Below are positions 21,367-31,808 of a stretch of DNA of 64,000 nucleotides, piece after piece. The notes under the pieces were generated by a model. The model searched no databases and was not told the DNA's origin. It worked only from the letters and a program-made list of their open reading frames with translations. The stretch comes from Aeromonas caviae (GTDB lineage Bacteria; Pseudomonadota; Gammaproteobacteria; Enterobacterales; Aeromonadaceae): contig NZ_CDBK01000107.1 of NCBI RefSeq assembly GCF_000819785.1, positions 55,041 to 119,040 on the forward strand, read 5' to 3'. Position 1 is the first letter of the stretch; each line of letters begins with the position of its first letter. The position numbers and the translations under genes are program-made.

Positions 21367-21905
21367 TTGCCTGGTGAATGTCACGTCATACGGCAATAGT
21401 TCAATGAGTAATAGCTGTATGCCATCAGACAAGATGTTGAATGACATTATCTATCACCTCTTTTGCTTCTCTACATCCCTAAACCACTCGTTGTGCACAG
21501 TGAGGGGACCTGTCTGTGTGATGCCTTGTTACAAGCCGATGCTTGCACGTAAAGCAGAAGGGAGGGTGTTCAATGCTCACTAAAAATGATGAGGGTGAAG
21601 AGTGCCACAGGTTGCCCTATGTCTGGCATTCGCGTTCAACCTGGGCTGTCTCAGCCACCACGAACACACCGACTGTGCTACCAAAGGGGAACGCTGCCAG
21701 ACTGTTTGCCAATGGCATCATATGCCGTCAACTATCGACAAAGCAGAGCATGTCGTGATGCTTTGACAGAGATGAATCCTCTGTCTGGTGTGTTATTCAC
21801 GTCTTGTTTGGACTGGGTGTGTGTGGTCGCTGAACATCGGGAAAGCGGCGGATATCGAACAGGCAGGGGGGAGAGCAAGGAGATGTCAGCCCCAAAAAAG
21901 AGACA
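21367..21905. other. Gene-free stretch between pitA and rne
   Basis: About 540 bases between two convergent genes. Short frames exist on both strands, including one that runs on antisense through rne, but none has a plausible ribosome site or product. The base composition is lower in GC than the flanking genes. I see no repeats or RNA gene signature. Confidence 0.4.
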
Positions 21906-21942
21906 AAAAAAGAGCCACACAATGTGTGGCTCTTTATTCAGA
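21906..21942 (-). terminator. Intrinsic terminator of rne
   Basis: Read leftward, AAAGAGCCACACA and TGTGTGGCTCTTT form a long stem followed by a T-rich tract (TTTTTTTGTCTC). It lies 13-50 nt past the rne stop. Confidence 0.9.
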
Positions 21943-21954
21943 CTACGAGTCTGC

Positions 21955-24900
21955 TCAGGGGCGACCGGCCGGGCTGGTTGCCACGTTGCTGGCAGCGGTG
22001 CTGCCACCGTGGCGACCGGAGGTCACGACTTCGCTGCGTACCAGGGGAGCGTACTCCACGGGTTCACGGGGTGTCGGGGCAGGAGCCGCAGCCGGCGTTG
22101 CCATGGGGGCATAAGCCTTGCGGGCACGGGCCAATACACCGGCACCCTTGCTGACCTTCACTTCGGGGCTGGTTGCTGGCTCGGTTTGCACCACGGCAGC
22201 CGGCATCTCGACGACCTCCGCCTCGGCGGTGGCCGTCTCCTCAGCGATCACGACAGGTGCCGCTTCAGCAACCGGTGCAACCTCTTCTGGGATGGCCTCC
22301 ACTTGCTGGGTCTGCTCGACAGCGTCGATCACGGCTACAGGTTCGTCATGAGAGGCGGTGTCGACGATAGGTTCGACCATCTCGGGTTCGACAACTGCCA
22401 CTTCGGCGACGGGTTCAGCGTCTGCTTGCGCAGCCTGCTCAACTTCGTCAGTGGAGGGCACGTCCACAGCCTGGGCTGCCAGTGCTTGCTCTGCCGCTTC
22501 CTCAGCAACGGCTTCAGCCACCACGTGCTCGGTCAGAGCGGCGGAGGCCTGCAGGGCTGCTGCAACCGCTTCTGCGCTCGGAATGGTGATGACAGGCACA
22601 ACCGGTTCTTCCACCTTCACCTGAGCCGCATCGGCCTGGGCCGCGGTAGTCAGCTGCACTTCACCTTGTGCTTCGTCTTCACGCTGGCCACGAGCCTCTT
22701 CGTTGATGCGCTTGCGACGTTGCCCTTCGATACGCTGATTGCGCGGAGTACGGCGGGAGCGACGCTGACCTTCGCCTTGCTCTTCTTGCTGCTCAGCGGC
22801 GGCTTGCACGTCGGCGACATCGGTGACGACGTGCTCGTCACTCGGCAGGGCAGGGGTGTCGGTCGCGGCGACATCGACACGGATCTGCTTGCGCAGTTGG
22901 CGACGTTCACGGCGCTCAGCAACTTTCTGCTCTTTCTCCTGACGCGGTTCAGCGCTGGCGACCGCAGTATCAACGGTATCAACCGCCTCGACGATCACCT
23001 CGGCACGGGGTTCGCGGGGGGCGCGAGGTTCACGAGCAGGACGCGGAGCACGAGGTTCGCGCTCCTGGCGGGGTTCGCGAGGCTCACGCTCCATGCGCTG
23101 TTCGGTGCGCACGTCACCACGGGGTTCCCGTTCCTGGCGCGGCTCACGCTCTTTGCGCGGGCGACGATTGCGGTTCTCTGCGCCATCGCGGTTTGCCGCA
23201 CCTTCACGCTTGTCACCGCTCTCGGCGTTGCGATTGCTGCGGTTGTCGTCACGACGGCCACGTTGACCACGGCTGCGGGATTCATCGCGCTGGTGACGGT
23301 GCCCGTCATCTTTGCGAGCTTCGCGCTGGGCGGCCGGTTTGTCGGCAGGCGCCTTCACCTCGGCCGGAGCCGCATCGGAGGAGGCACCGAACAGGCCGGA
23401 GAAGGCCTTGGCCAGCTTGCCAAAGAAGCCGACTTGTTCTGCAACCGGAGCGGGAGTCGCAACAGGAGCCGGGGCGGCGGGCGCAACCGGCTGGGGAGCC
23501 GGGGCAAACCCTTGCAGCAGCGGCTGTTCGCGCTCGACTACCTGAGCCTGGCGCGGCTGGTAGACCGGCTTGGCAATTTCGGTTTTGAGCTCGTAGCTGG
23601 CCGCTTCCGGGATCTCGTTCTGACGGATGCGGGTCACTTCGTAGTGCGGGGTTTCCAGATGCTGGTTCGGAATGATGTAGACACGTACATCATTGCGCTG
23701 TTCCAGATTGGCGATGGAGGTACGCTTCTCGTTGAGCAGATAGGCGGCCACATCGACTGGCACCTGGGCATGCACCTGCTCGGTGTTGTCCTTCATGGCC
23801 TCTTCTTCGATGAGACGCAGGATGGACAGGGCGAGGGATTCGTTGTCACGGATGACCCCCTGACCCTGGCAACGGGGGCAGATATGGCTGCTGGACTCGT
23901 TGAGGGAGGGACGCAGACGCTGGCGAGACATCTCCAGCAGACCGAAACGGGAGATACGGCCCAGCTGGATACGGGCACGATCCTGATGCACCGCTTCACG
24001 CAGACGGTTTTCCACTTCGCGCTGATGGCGAACCGGGGTCATGTCGATGAAGTCGATGACAATCAGGCCACCCAGGTCACGCAGGCGCAATTGACGGGCA
24101 ATCTCGTCGGCCGCTTCCAGGTTGGTCTGCAGGGCGGTCTCTTCGATATCGCCGCCCTTGGTGGCGCGGGAGGAGTTGATATCGATGGAGGTCAGTGCTT
24201 CGGTCGGGTCGATGACGATGCTGCCGCCGGAGGGCAGGCGCACTTCGCGCTGGAAGGCCGATTCGATCTGGCTCTCGATCTGGAAGTGGTTGAACAGAGC
24301 GACATCGCCCTTGTACAGCTTCACGCGATTGAGGAAATCGGGACGGACCAGCTCGATATGCGACTTGGCGCGTTCGAAGATAACCGGGTTGTCGATCAGG
24401 ATCTCGCCCACATCGCGACGCAGATAGTCACGGATGGCGCGCACGATGACGTTGCTTTCCTGGTGAATGAGCACCGGAGCGGAACGTTGTTGTGACGCCT
24501 TGTGGATGGAGTCCCAGTGATTGAGCAGAACGTTCAGATCCCACTCCAGCTCTTCCGGGGACTTGCCCACACCGGCAGTGCGCACGATGAGGCCCATGCC
24601 GTCCGGTACGGTCAGTCCGCTCAGGGCTTCCTTCAGCTCGGTCCGCTCGTCACCCTCGATGCGACGGGAGATGCCGCCGGCACGGGGGTTGTTCGGCATC
24701 AGCACCAAGTAGCTGCCAGCCAGACTGATGAAGGTGGTGAGGGCTGCACCCTTGGTACCACGCTCTTCCTTGTCGATCTGGACAATCACTTCCTGGCCTT
24801 CGCGGACCACTTCTTTGATGTTGGGACGACCCTGATAGGAGTAACCGGAGGGGAAGTAATTGCGGGCGATTTCCTTTAACGGCAGGAAACCGTGGCGTTC

Positions 24901-25086
24901 GGCGCCATAGTCAACAAAAGCAGCTTCGAGACTGGGTTCTACTCGGGTGATTTTGCCCTTGTAAATGTTCGCTTTTTTCTGCTCGTGTCCCGGACTTTCA
25001 ATATCCAAATCGTAGAGCTGTTGTCCGTCAACCAGCGCTACGCGCAACTCCTCTTCCTGAGTCGCGTTGATTAGCATTCTTTTCAT
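21955..25086 (-). CDS. rne: Ribonuclease E
   Basis: RNase E is the essential endonuclease that starts mRNA decay and processes rRNA and tRNA. The 1043-residue protein (1061 in E. coli) has an S1 domain (about 36-119), the 5'-sensor and RNase H-like regions, the DNase I-like catalytic core with Asp residues in VIDFIDM, and the Zn-link CPRCQGQG (about 404). After about residue 520 it becomes an acidic/basic low-complexity tail with Arg-rich segments (repeated [10 protein letters not shown]) that bind RNA, and Ala/Glu/Val-rich parts that scaffold the degradosome. It is divergent from rluC across a 414-base leader, as in E. coli. Confidence 0.97.
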   Translation of the reverse strand: MKRMLINATQEEELRVALVDGQQLYDLDIESPGHEQKKANIYKGKITRVEPSLEAAFVDYGAERHGFLPLKEIARNYFPSGYSYQGRPNIKEVVREGQEVIVQIDKEERGTKGAALTTFISLAGSYLVLMPNNPRAGGISRRIEGDERTELKEALSGLTVPDGMGLIVRTAGVGKSPEELEWDLNVLLNHWDSIHKASQQRSAPVLIHQESNVIVRAIRDYLRRDVGEILIDNPVIFERAKSHIELVRPDFLNRVKLYKGDVALFNHFQIESQIESAFQREVRLPSGGSIVIDPTEALTSIDINSSRATKGGDIEETALQTNLEAADEIARQLRLRDLGGLIVIDFIDMTPVRHQREVENRLREAVHQDRARIQLGRISRFGLLEMSRQRLRPSLNESSSHICPRCQGQGVIRDNESLALSILRLIEEEAMKDNTEQVHAQVPVDVAAYLLNEKRTSIANLEQRNDVRVYIIPNQHLETPHYEVTRIRQNEIPEAASYELKTEIAKPVYQPRQAQVVEREQPLLQGFAPAPQPVAPAAPAPVATPAPVAEQVGFFGKLAKAFSGLFGASSDAAPAEVKAPADKPAAQREARKDDGHRHQRDESRSRGQRGRRDDNRSNRNAESGDKREGAANRDGAENRNRRPRKEREPRQEREPRGDVRTEQRMEREPREPRQEREPRAPRPAREPRAPREPRAEVIVEAVDTVDTAVASAEPRQEKEQKVAERRERRQLRKQIRVDVAATDTPALPSDEHVVTDVADVQAAAEQQEEQGEGQRRSRRTPRNQRIEGQRRKRINEEARGQREDEAQGEVQLTTAAQADAAQVKVEEPVVPVITIPSAEAVAAALQASAALTEHVVAEAVAEEAAEQALAAQAVDVPSTDEVEQAAQADAEPVAEVAVVEPEMVEPIVDTASHDEPVAVIDAVEQTQQVEAIPEEVAPVAEAAPVVIAEETATAEAEVVEMPAAVVQTEPATSPEVKVSKGAGVLARARKAYAPMATPAAAPAPTPREPVEYAPLVRSEVVTSGRHGGSTAASNVATSPAGRP

Positions 25087-25500
25087 TGAGTTCTCATTAT
25101 TTTGTCATTTTGATTCCTCCACTGGGTCCTGCCGGCGCCGGCCTCGGGTCTTCAGCATGCTGGGGCAACCTCCCGGTTGGGGTATGCATGAGGCGCAAAC
25201 TAAGGGCACTCTGGTTCAGCCTTCTCGAGAGGGCGTGAATTAAGGATACCGATGTGGAGACAATTTACGTCGGTTCTGTTTGTGTTCTCCATGCGTTGTA
25301 CCTCGCACCCGGGAACCGTCATGTTCTTGTATACACGGTGTTTCGGGATTGGGTGGCATACATTTTGGCCACTTAGTACAAGGCTTGAACACAATGACAA
25401 AACCTTGTTTATTATCCCATTTAAACCACTTTTATAGCAAGACGCCATTTTTTAACAAAGCATGGAGCCAAGGGCTGTCAGCGGTGTTAAAATCCGCGCC
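25087..25500 (-). promoter_or_regulatory. rne 5' leader and rne/rluC divergent promoter region
   Basis: The 414 bases between rne and rluC match the long rne leader known in E. coli (361 nt), through which RNase E represses its own synthesis. Several GC-rich inverted stretches lie near 25120-25180. I cannot identify the exact sensing hairpin or start sites. The role is inferred from position. Confidence 0.5.
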
Positions 25501-26445
25501 ATGACACAGATACATCAACAAGTGCAGCTGCTCACCATCGAAGCTGAGCATGACGGGCAGCGCATCGACAATTTTCTCAAGACTCAGTTAAAGGGCGTCC
25601 CCAAGAGCCTGATTTATCGCATCCTTCGAAAAGGGGAGGTGCGGGTCAACAAAAAGCGCATCAAACCGGAATACAAGCTTTGTGCCGGTGACGAGGTGCG
25701 GGTGCCCCCCGTGCGTGTGGCCGAGAAGAATGAGTTGCCTTCTGCCAACCTCGGCAGCATCCAGCGTCTGGAGAGCCAGATCCTGTTTGAAGACGATGCC
25801 ATGATAGTGCTCAACAAGCCGTCCGGCATGGCAGTGCACGGCGGCAGCGGCCTCAGTTTTGGCGTCATCGAAGGGCTGCGTGCTCTGCGCCCCGAAGCCC
25901 GTTTCCTCGAACTGGTGCACCGGCTGGATCGCGACACCTCCGGCGTGCTGCTGGTTGCCAAGAAGCGCAGTGCCCTGCGCAGCCTGCACGAGCAGTTGCG
26001 GGTCAAGACCATGCGCAAGCAGTATCTGGCGCTGGTGCGCGGCCAGTGGCAACCCCACGTCAAGGTGGTCAATGCGCCACTTCGCAAAAATGATCTGCAA
26101 TCCGGCGAGCGGGTGGTGCGGGTCAGCAGCGATGGCAAACCTTCCGAGACCCGGTTCCGGATTGCCCGTCAGTTTGCCGAGGCCACACTGGTCGAGTGCA
26201 GTCCCATCACTGGCCGTACTCACCAGATCCGTGTCCACACCCAGCACGCCGGCCATCCCATCGCCTGCGATGACAAATATGGTGAGGCCGGGTTTGATGA
26301 AAAAATGCGGGGGCAGGGGCTAAAGCGTTTGTTCCTGCACGCCTGGAAGCTCACCTTTACTCATCCGGTAGATGAGCGGGAGATGCAGGTGGAAGCGCCA
26401 TTGTCACCGGAGCTTGAGGCGTTCCTCGCCAAGCTGCCACGCTGA
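25501..26445 (+). CDS. rluC: 23S rRNA pseudouridine(955/2504/2580) synthase
   Basis: RluC makes three pseudouridines in 23S rRNA. The 314-residue protein (319 in E. coli) has an N-terminal S4 RNA-binding domain (QRIDNFLKTQLKGVPKSLIYRILRKGEVRVN-like region, about 20-80) and the RluA-family catalytic motif HRLDRDTSGVLLVAKK with the catalytic Asp, followed by GRTHQIRVH. The frame extends upstream to 25462, but ATG 25501 matches the family start. It is divergent from rne. Confidence 0.96.
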   Translation: MTQIHQQVQLLTIEAEHDGQRIDNFLKTQLKGVPKSLIYRILRKGEVRVNKKRIKPEYKLCAGDEVRVPPVRVAEKNELPSANLGSIQRLESQILFEDDAMIVLNKPSGMAVHGGSGLSFGVIEGLRALRPEARFLELVHRLDRDTSGVLLVAKKRSALRSLHEQLRVKTMRKQYLALVRGQWQPHVKVVNAPLRKNDLQSGERVVRVSSDGKPSETRFRIARQFAEATLVECSPITGRTHQIRVHTQHAGHPIACDDKYGEAGFDEKMRGQGLKRLFLHAWKLTFTHPVDEREMQVEAPLSPELEAFLAKLPR

Positions 26446-26454
26446 CAGCCATGA

Positions 26455-26485
26455 AAAACGGGAGCCAAGGCTCCCGTTTTTCATG
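26455..26485. terminator. Intrinsic terminator between rluC and yceF
   Basis: AAAAACGGGAGCC and GGCTCCCGTTTTT form a long stem around AA. The A-run and T-run make it usable from both sides, serving the convergent rluC and yceF genes. Confidence 0.9.
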
Positions 26486-26497
26486 GCAGAGTTCTTG

Positions 26498-27079
26498 TTA
26501 TGGCAGAGCCAGGCCGTGGCGACCCAGGAGATCAACCAAGCCTATCAGGGGAAGACCGACAAGGGCGTTGGGATCGCGCCCCTCCAGCGCCTTGAACAAG
26601 ACGATGCCCATTCCCTCGCATTTGAAGCTGCCGGCACAATCCAGAGGACGTTCGGCCTCCACATAGCGACGGATGGCGGCTTCGTCGAGCGAGCGAAAAT
26701 GCACGGTGAAAGGCTCGACGAGCTGCTCGGCATGGCCATTCGCAGCATTGATCACACAGAGCCCGGTGTAAAAGATGACGCGCTTGCCTTGTGCCCGCAG
26801 CAACTGCTCGACCGCCTTCTCCACCGTGCCGGGTTTGCCGAGGATCTGCCCGTCACAGACGCACACCTGATCTGAACCGATGATCAATCCTTGATCACGG
26901 TCAGCGGCAACGGCATTCGCCTTTGCAAACGCCAATCTGCTGACCAGAGCTTCTGCGGTCTCCCCGTGTCGCGCCGTCTCATCGACTTGAGGCGCAGCAC
27001 AGTGAAATGGCTGACCGAGTTTTTCCAGCAAGGTCTTGCGGTAGGACGAGGTGGACGCGAGGATCAAGGAAGGCTGCAT
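26498..27079 (-). CDS. yceF: Maf-family nucleotide pyrophosphatase YceF
   Basis: Maf proteins hydrolyse non-canonical nucleoside triphosphates; the YceF subfamily prefers m7GTP. The 193-residue protein (194 in E. coli) starts with the Maf motif [17 protein letters not shown], has the [19 protein letters not shown] segment, the catalytic GSDQVC and KPGTVEKA. It lies convergent to rluC, in the conserved rne-rluC-yceF-yceD neighbourhood, although here a START-domain gene is inserted before yceD. Confidence 0.94.
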   Translation of the reverse strand: MQPSLILASTSSYRKTLLEKLGQPFHCAAPQVDETARHGETAEALVSRLAFAKANAVAADRDQGLIIGSDQVCVCDGQILGKPGTVEKAVEQLLRAQGKRVIFYTGLCVINAANGHAEQLVEPFTVHFRSLDEAAIRRYVEAERPLDCAGSFKCEGMGIVLFKALEGRDPNALVGLPLIGLVDLLGRHGLALP

Positions 27080-27238
27080 GTTTTGATGATATCCATTTAT
27101 AAATCAATTGGTTGATTCTATCTGTGCAGATGGGGCCACGCAAACAGGAGATGTCTACAGCGGGACTCGCCTAATTAGCGGGAAGCATGCATGCTGAGGA
27201 AACCACAGCACAAACACAAGAGATCGGAATTGAGCGTG

Positions 27239-27892
27239 ATGACACGATATGCGGCCTTGGTCATGGCACTGATCTCCTTCGCCAGCTGGGCAGGGACATG
27301 GCAACTTCGCCAGGGGGATGAGGGGGTGATGCTCTGGACCCAGCCACATCCTCCGACCTCTTTTCAGGCCTTACGTCTGGAGATGCGGGTGAATGCCGAT
27401 CCTGGCGCGCTGATCACGGTGCTGCGGAACACGGCGCGCCATGAAGAGTGGTTGCCCCAGAGCCGTGAAGTCAGGGTGCTGGCCAGATCGGGTCCCGACG
27501 ATGATCTGGTCTATACCCGCCTGGCATCTCCCTGGCCGGTGCAAGACAGGGAGCTCATCACCCGCTCCCATCTGAGTCGACGCATTGATTGCAGCCTGAC
27601 TCTCGAGGTGTGGGCAGAGCCGAATGCCCTGCCATTGCATGCAGGGCTGTTCCGGATCCAGGAAAGCGCCGGACGGTGGGAGGCGCTCCCCCAACGGGAT
27701 GGCAGCACACTCGTTCGGCTCGAAACCTATACCAACCCGGGCAACAACTTGCCGGGCTGGCTGGTCAATCCCATTGCCATCAAGGCTGCCGTGGGCAGTT
27801 TCAAAGCCATACGCCGACTGATGGAAGCCGAGCCCAGAGTGGCTGCGACACCAGGCCTGCTGGGGAGCGACCCGCGCTGTTCTGCCACCTGA
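27239..27892 (+). CDS. Exported START-domain (lipid-binding fold) protein
   Basis: This protein of about 217 residues has a signal peptide (MTRYAALVMALISFASWAGT) and then a START/SRPBCC-like domain. The features are the early Trp in WQLRQGDEGV, RNTARHEEWLPQSREVRVL, PVQDRELITRSH and the C-terminal LPGWLVNPIAIKAAVGSFKAIRR, which match the small bacterial START proteins. These probably bind a hydrophobic ligand in the periplasm; the ligand is unknown. The longer frame from 27191 would put a basic stretch before the signal peptide, so 27239 is preferred. No operon partner is evident. Confidence 0.78.
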   Translation: MTRYAALVMALISFASWAGTWQLRQGDEGVMLWTQPHPPTSFQALRLEMRVNADPGALITVLRNTARHEEWLPQSREVRVLARSGPDDDLVYTRLASPWPVQDRELITRSHLSRRIDCSLTLEVWAEPNALPLHAGLFRIQESAGRWEALPQRDGSTLVRLETYTNPGNNLPGWLVNPIAIKAAVGSFKAIRRLMEAEPRVAATPGLLGSDPRCSAT

Positions 27893-28049
27893 TGAGACAC
27901 CAAGGAGCACATCCGGTGGGCAGACAGGGGAGGGGAACAGGATCCTGTGCCAGATCCTGCACGATATGGCATAATCGGCCACCGATGAGCACAAGTTCCT
28001 CTTGCAGGGGCCTGTGAAGGTAAAATCATCGGCGGTAAGGACTTTTTCC

Positions 28050-28077
28050 TTTGACTATCCCTTGTTGGACCTATAAT
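28050..28077 (+). promoter_or_regulatory. Sigma-70 promoter of the yceD-rpmF-fab operon
   Basis: TTGACT (28051-28056) and TATAAT (28072-28077) are separated by 15 nt (16 if the -35 is read as TTTGAC from 28050). Transcription would start near 28084, only about 5 nt before the yceD ATG. Confidence 0.7.
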
Positions 28078-28088
28078 ATTCGCGCCCT

Positions 28089-28610
28089 ATGCAAAAGGTG
28101 AAGTTGCCCGTTAAGGTTGATCCAGTCCGTAATGCCTTGAAGCTACTCGATTATGTCGGGATAGTGGAAAAGTCGCAGATGCCCAGGCTGGAGGAATCAA
28201 CCGAAGGCTTGCGAAGTGATGTGGATGTCACACTGCACTTTGGCAAAGATGTCCAGAAGTTGACCGTTATGAAAGGCACTGCCCATGCCAAGGTCGACCT
28301 GGTTTGCCAGCGTTGTGGTGAGACATTTGAACACCTTTGTGAAGCTAGTTTTATTTACACTCCGCTGTTCGAAAGAACAAACGAGGAAGAACTGCCGGAA
28401 GCTTATGAGCCCATTGAATTGGACGAAAACGGCGAGATAGATCTTCATCAAATCCTGGAGGATGAACTCATCCTCTCGTTGCCTCAGGTAGCCATGCATC
28501 CGGTGGATGTGTGTCCCAGAGGAAACATGGAGATGACCTGGGGTGAAATCGAACCTGCTGATGAGCGGCCGAATCCCTTTGCAGTTCTTGAAGCGCTCAA
28601 ACGTAAGTGA
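28089..28610 (+). CDS. yceD: 23S rRNA accumulation protein YceD (DUF177)
   Basis: This 173-residue DUF177 protein is always encoded just before rpmF and is needed for normal 23S rRNA accumulation. The start MQKVKLPVKVDPVRNALK and the end NPFAVLEALKRK match E. coli YceD (173 residues). The two CxxC-type Cys (CQRCGETF) and the acidic EAYEPIELDENGEIDL segment are conserved. The preceding promoter leaves almost no untranslated leader. It is the first gene of the fatty-acid operon. Confidence 0.95.
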   Translation: MQKVKLPVKVDPVRNALKLLDYVGIVEKSQMPRLEESTEGLRSDVDVTLHFGKDVQKLTVMKGTAHAKVDLVCQRCGETFEHLCEASFIYTPLFERTNEEELPEAYEPIELDENGEIDLHQILEDELILSLPQVAMHPVDVCPRGNMEMTWGEIEPADERPNPFAVLEALKRK

Positions 28611-28630
28611 ATTTTAGGAGTTAGCCTACC

Positions 28631-28798
28631 ATGGCCGTACAACAGAACCGTAAAACCCGCGCCAAGCGTGGCATGCGTCGTTCCCACGATGCGCTGACCA
28701 CCGCTGCCCTGACTGTTGATCAGACCAGTGGCGAAATTCATCGTCGTCACCACGTGACTGCCGATGGTTTCTACCGCGGTAAAAAGGTAATCGCTTAA
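28631..28798 (+). CDS. rpmF: 50S ribosomal protein L32
   Basis: This 55-residue basic protein reads [20 protein letters not shown] and ends RGKKVIA, the standard bacterial L32 (57 residues in E. coli). It lacks the zinc-binding Cys pairs, as in other gammaproteobacteria. TTAGGAG lies about 9 nt upstream. It sits between yceD and plsX, which links ribosome supply to phospholipid synthesis. Confidence 0.97.
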   Translation: MAVQQNRKTRAKRGMRRSHDALTTAALTVDQTSGEIHRRHHVTADGFYRGKKVIA

Positions 28799-28807
28799 GG
28801 ATTGCCT

Positions 28808-29827
28808 TTGTCTACGCAAACTGTCGCGCTAGACATAATGGGGGGAGATATCGGCCCCTCGGAAACAGTGCCTGCCGCCGTGCAGGCACTGTCTCTTCTA
28901 CCCCAGCTAAAACTTGTTCTGGTCGGTGATCAACACCAGACCGCCCCTCTTCTGCAGCAATATGGCCTGCTCAATCACCCTCGCGTTCGTCTCGTGCATG
29001 CCTCCCAGGTCGTGGGCATGGGCGAAAAGCCTATCGTGGCGCTGCGTACCCTGAAAGACTCCTCCATGCGCGTGACCCTGGATCTGGTCAAGAGCGGCGT
29101 GGCCGATGCCTGTGTCAGTGCAGGCAACACTGGTGCCTTGATGGCCATGGCCAAGTGCGTGCTCAAATCCTTGCCCGGTGTTGACCGGCCAGCCCTCATC
29201 AAGGCGCTGCCCACATTGGGTGGAAAACGGACCGTGATGCTGGATCTGGGTGCGAACGTGAGCTGCGATGCCGACACCTTGCTGCAATTTGCCGTGATGG
29301 GCGCTGTGGTTGCAGAGAAGGTCGAGGGGATACCGTCACCCAGAGTGGCACTGCTCAACGTGGGGGAGGAGGAGATCAAGGGCAACGACCTGGTGCGCCA
29401 CAGCGCCGAGTTGCTGCGCCAATGCTCCGCCCTGAATTTTGTCGGTTTCATTGAGGGGGACAGGATCTTCAGCGGCGAGTGCGACGTGATCGTCTGCGAC
29501 GGTTTCGTGGGCAACGTGGCGCTCAAGACCGCGGAGGGGGTGGTGCGGATGATGGCTGAACTGGCCGGATATCCGCGTAAAAAACGCAGTTTTCTTGGTC
29601 GACTCGCCGGATTTATGTTCAAACGGCGTTTCTCTTACCTGAACCCCGACCAGTATAATGGCGCGAGTCTGTTAGGATTGCGCGGCATTGTGGTAAAAAG
29701 CCATGGGCGGGCCGAGCGCCGCGCTCTGTGTCATGCGATTCTGCTGGCCGCACAAGAAGCCAGACATCAACTTCCATTGCAAATTGCAGATCGCCTTGAA
29801 TCTGTCTTTTCCGACAGGGATTTATAA
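28808..29827 (+). CDS. plsX: Phosphate acyltransferase PlsX
   Basis: PlsX makes acyl-phosphate from acyl-ACP for phospholipid synthesis at the membrane surface. The 339-residue protein begins [20 protein letters not shown], with the family motif MGGD. A TTG start at 28808 is chosen over TTG 28802 because AAGGA (28798-28802) is then 5-6 nt upstream and the N-terminus aligns with the family. It is followed after 6 nt by fabH. Confidence 0.94.
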   Translation: MSTQTVALDIMGGDIGPSETVPAAVQALSLLPQLKLVLVGDQHQTAPLLQQYGLLNHPRVRLVHASQVVGMGEKPIVALRTLKDSSMRVTLDLVKSGVADACVSAGNTGALMAMAKCVLKSLPGVDRPALIKALPTLGGKRTVMLDLGANVSCDADTLLQFAVMGAVVAEKVEGIPSPRVALLNVGEEEIKGNDLVRHSAELLRQCSALNFVGFIEGDRIFSGECDVIVCDGFVGNVALKTAEGVVRMMAELAGYPRKKRSFLGRLAGFMFKRRFSYLNPDQYNGASLLGLRGIVVKSHGRAERRALCHAILLAAQEARHQLPLQIADRLESVFSDRDL

Positions 29828-29833
29828 AACTCT

Positions 29834-30793
29834 ATGCATAGCAAAATTCTGGGTACTGGCAGTTATCTGCCGAGTTCGGTTCGTACCAACGCCGATCTTG
29901 AACAGATGGTTGAAACCAGTGACGAATGGATCGTGGAACGCACCGGGATCCGTGAACGCCGTATCGCCGGAGCCGACGAAACCGTCGCGACCCTTTCTCA
30001 TCAGGCGGCCTTGCGTGCGCTTGATGCGGCAGGTCTGACTGCCGCCGATCTGGACATGATAGTGCTGGCCACCACCAGCGCAGAGAATGCCTTCCCAGCT
30101 GCTGCCTGTGAACTGCAGGGGCTGCTTGACGTACCGGGGATCCCGGCGTTTGACGTAGCCGCCGCCTGTGCCGGCTTTACATATGCTCTCGCCATCGCCG
30201 ATCAGTTCGTCAAATCCGGCGCTGCTCGCCACGTGCTGGTTGTCGGTGCGGACGTGCTGTCACGCATGTGCGATCCCGAGGATCGCGGCACCATCATCCT
30301 GTTCGGGGATGGGGCAGGGGCCGTGGTCATCGGTGCCAGCGACACTCCTGGCATCCTCTCCACCCATCTGCATGCGGATGGCCGTTATGGCGAGCTGCTC
30401 AAACTGCCGCAGCCCCGTCGCGGCATGCCGGGTGCCGAGCTCGAAGCCTACATGTACATGAAGGGCAACGATGTCTTCAAGGTGGCGGTGACACGCCTTA
30501 GCGAGATCGTGACCGAAACCCTGGCTGCGGCCAACGTCGAGCCGAGCGAGCTGGACTGGCTGGTGCCCCATCAAGCCAACTTCCGCATTATCAATGCCAC
30601 CGCGAAGAAACTCGGCATGGGGCTCGACAAGGTGATCCTGACCCTGGATCGTCATGGCAATACCTCCGCGGCCTCCGTGCCCATCGCCTTTGATGAAGGG
30701 GTGCGTGATGGTCGCATCAAACCCGGCCAACTGGTCCTGCTGGAAGCCTTCGGCGGCGGTTTTGCCTGGGGCTCTGCGCTGGTTCGCCTCTGA
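29834..30793 (+). CDS. fabH: Beta-ketoacyl-ACP synthase III
   Basis: FabH condenses acetyl-CoA with malonyl-ACP to start fatty acid synthesis. The 319-residue protein (317 in E. coli) has the catalytic triad: Cys in [11 protein letters not shown] (about 113), His in [11 protein letters not shown] (about 246) and Asn in [10 protein letters not shown] (about 276). It lies 6 nt after plsX and before fabD, the normal order. Confidence 0.97.
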   Translation: MHSKILGTGSYLPSSVRTNADLEQMVETSDEWIVERTGIRERRIAGADETVATLSHQAALRALDAAGLTAADLDMIVLATTSAENAFPAAACELQGLLDVPGIPAFDVAAACAGFTYALAIADQFVKSGAARHVLVVGADVLSRMCDPEDRGTIILFGDGAGAVVIGASDTPGILSTHLHADGRYGELLKLPQPRRGMPGAELEAYMYMKGNDVFKVAVTRLSEIVTETLAAANVEPSELDWLVPHQANFRIINATAKKLGMGLDKVILTLDRHGNTSAASVPIAFDEGVRDGRIKPGQLVLLEAFGGGFAWGSALVRL

Positions 30794-30859
30794 TACCGAG
30801 CGGTGCCCGGTCCTCGGGCGCCCGCTTACCGAATTCGTCTTACCTTAAAGGAATCAATG

Positions 30860-31795
30860 ATGACCCGATTTGCCATTGCCTTCCCGGGACAAGGCTCCCA
30901 GAGCGTCGGCATGCTGGCCGAGCTGGCCGAGCAACACGCCGTGATTAAAGAGACCTTCGCCGAGGCGAGCCAGGTGCTGGGTTATGACCTGTTTGCCCTG
31001 GTGATGGCAGGCCCGGCCGAGGATCTCAACAAGACCTGGCGTACCCAGCCTGCACTGTTGACCGCCTCCGTCGCGCTGTGGCGCCTGTGGCAGCAACAGG
31101 GGGGGGCAACCCCCGCCGTGATGGCCGGCCACAGCCTGGGGGAATACTCCGCCCTGGTGTGCAGCGGCGCGCTGGCGTTTGCCGATGCCGTCAAACTGGT
31201 CGAGCTGCGTGGTCTGGCCATGCAGGAAGCCGTACCGGAAGGCACTGGCGCCATGGCTGCCATCATCGGTCTGGACAACGAAAGCATCGCTGCCAACTGT
31301 GAGAAAGCGGCCCAGGGGCAGGTGGTCTCTCCGGTCAACTTCAACTCTCCGGGCCAGGTGGTCATCGCCGGCCACAAAGAGGCGGTCGAGCGTGCCAACG
31401 TGCTGATGAAAGAGTCAGGTGCCAAGCGTGCCCTGCCGCTGCCGGTCTCCGTGCCCTCCCACTGCGCCCTGATGAAACCGGCCGCAGAAAAACTGGCCGC
31501 CGCCCTGGATGGGATCGAGATCAAGGTTCCTGCCATCGCCGTCATCAATAATGTCGACGTTTCCTGTGAGCAGGATCCGGCCGCCATCAAGCAAGCCCTG
31601 GTGCGTCAGCTGTTCAGCCCGGTTCGCTGGACTGAAACGGTAGAGCGCATGGCAAACGACGGTGTAACCCTCGAAATCGAGATGGGTCCGGGCAAGGTGT
31701 TGACCGGCTTGGCCAAGCGTATCGATGCGCGAGTGGAAGGTATTCACGCCAACGACGCCGCCTCGTTCGAGCAGGCGCTGGCCCAGATCAAGTAA
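30860..31795 (+). CDS. fabD: Malonyl-CoA:ACP transacylase
   Basis: FabD loads malonate onto ACP. The 311-residue protein (309 in E. coli) has FPGQGSQSVGM at the N-terminus, the nucleophile Ser in GHSLGEYSAL (about 92), the Arg of ELRGLAMQEAV and His in SVPSHCALM (about 201). Two ATGs occur in tandem at 30857 and 30860; the second gives the better spacing to AAAGGA (30847-30852). It is followed 13 nt later by fabG. Confidence 0.96.
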   Translation: MTRFAIAFPGQGSQSVGMLAELAEQHAVIKETFAEASQVLGYDLFALVMAGPAEDLNKTWRTQPALLTASVALWRLWQQQGGATPAVMAGHSLGEYSALVCSGALAFADAVKLVELRGLAMQEAVPEGTGAMAAIIGLDNESIAANCEKAAQGQVVSPVNFNSPGQVVIAGHKEAVERANVLMKESGAKRALPLPVSVPSHCALMKPAAEKLAAALDGIEIKVPAIAVINNVDVSCEQDPAAIKQALVRQLFSPVRWTETVERMANDGVTLEIEMGPGKVLTGLAKRIDARVEGIHANDAASFEQALAQIK

Positions 31796-31808
31796 ACAGG
31801 AGCAAGTC

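Noticed and set aside
21586..24495. A 969-codon plus-strand frame opposite rne
   Set aside because: It mirrors the low-complexity RNase E tail; the product is a repetitive Gly/Arg/Leu/Phe string with no recognisable domain, and rne is unambiguous.
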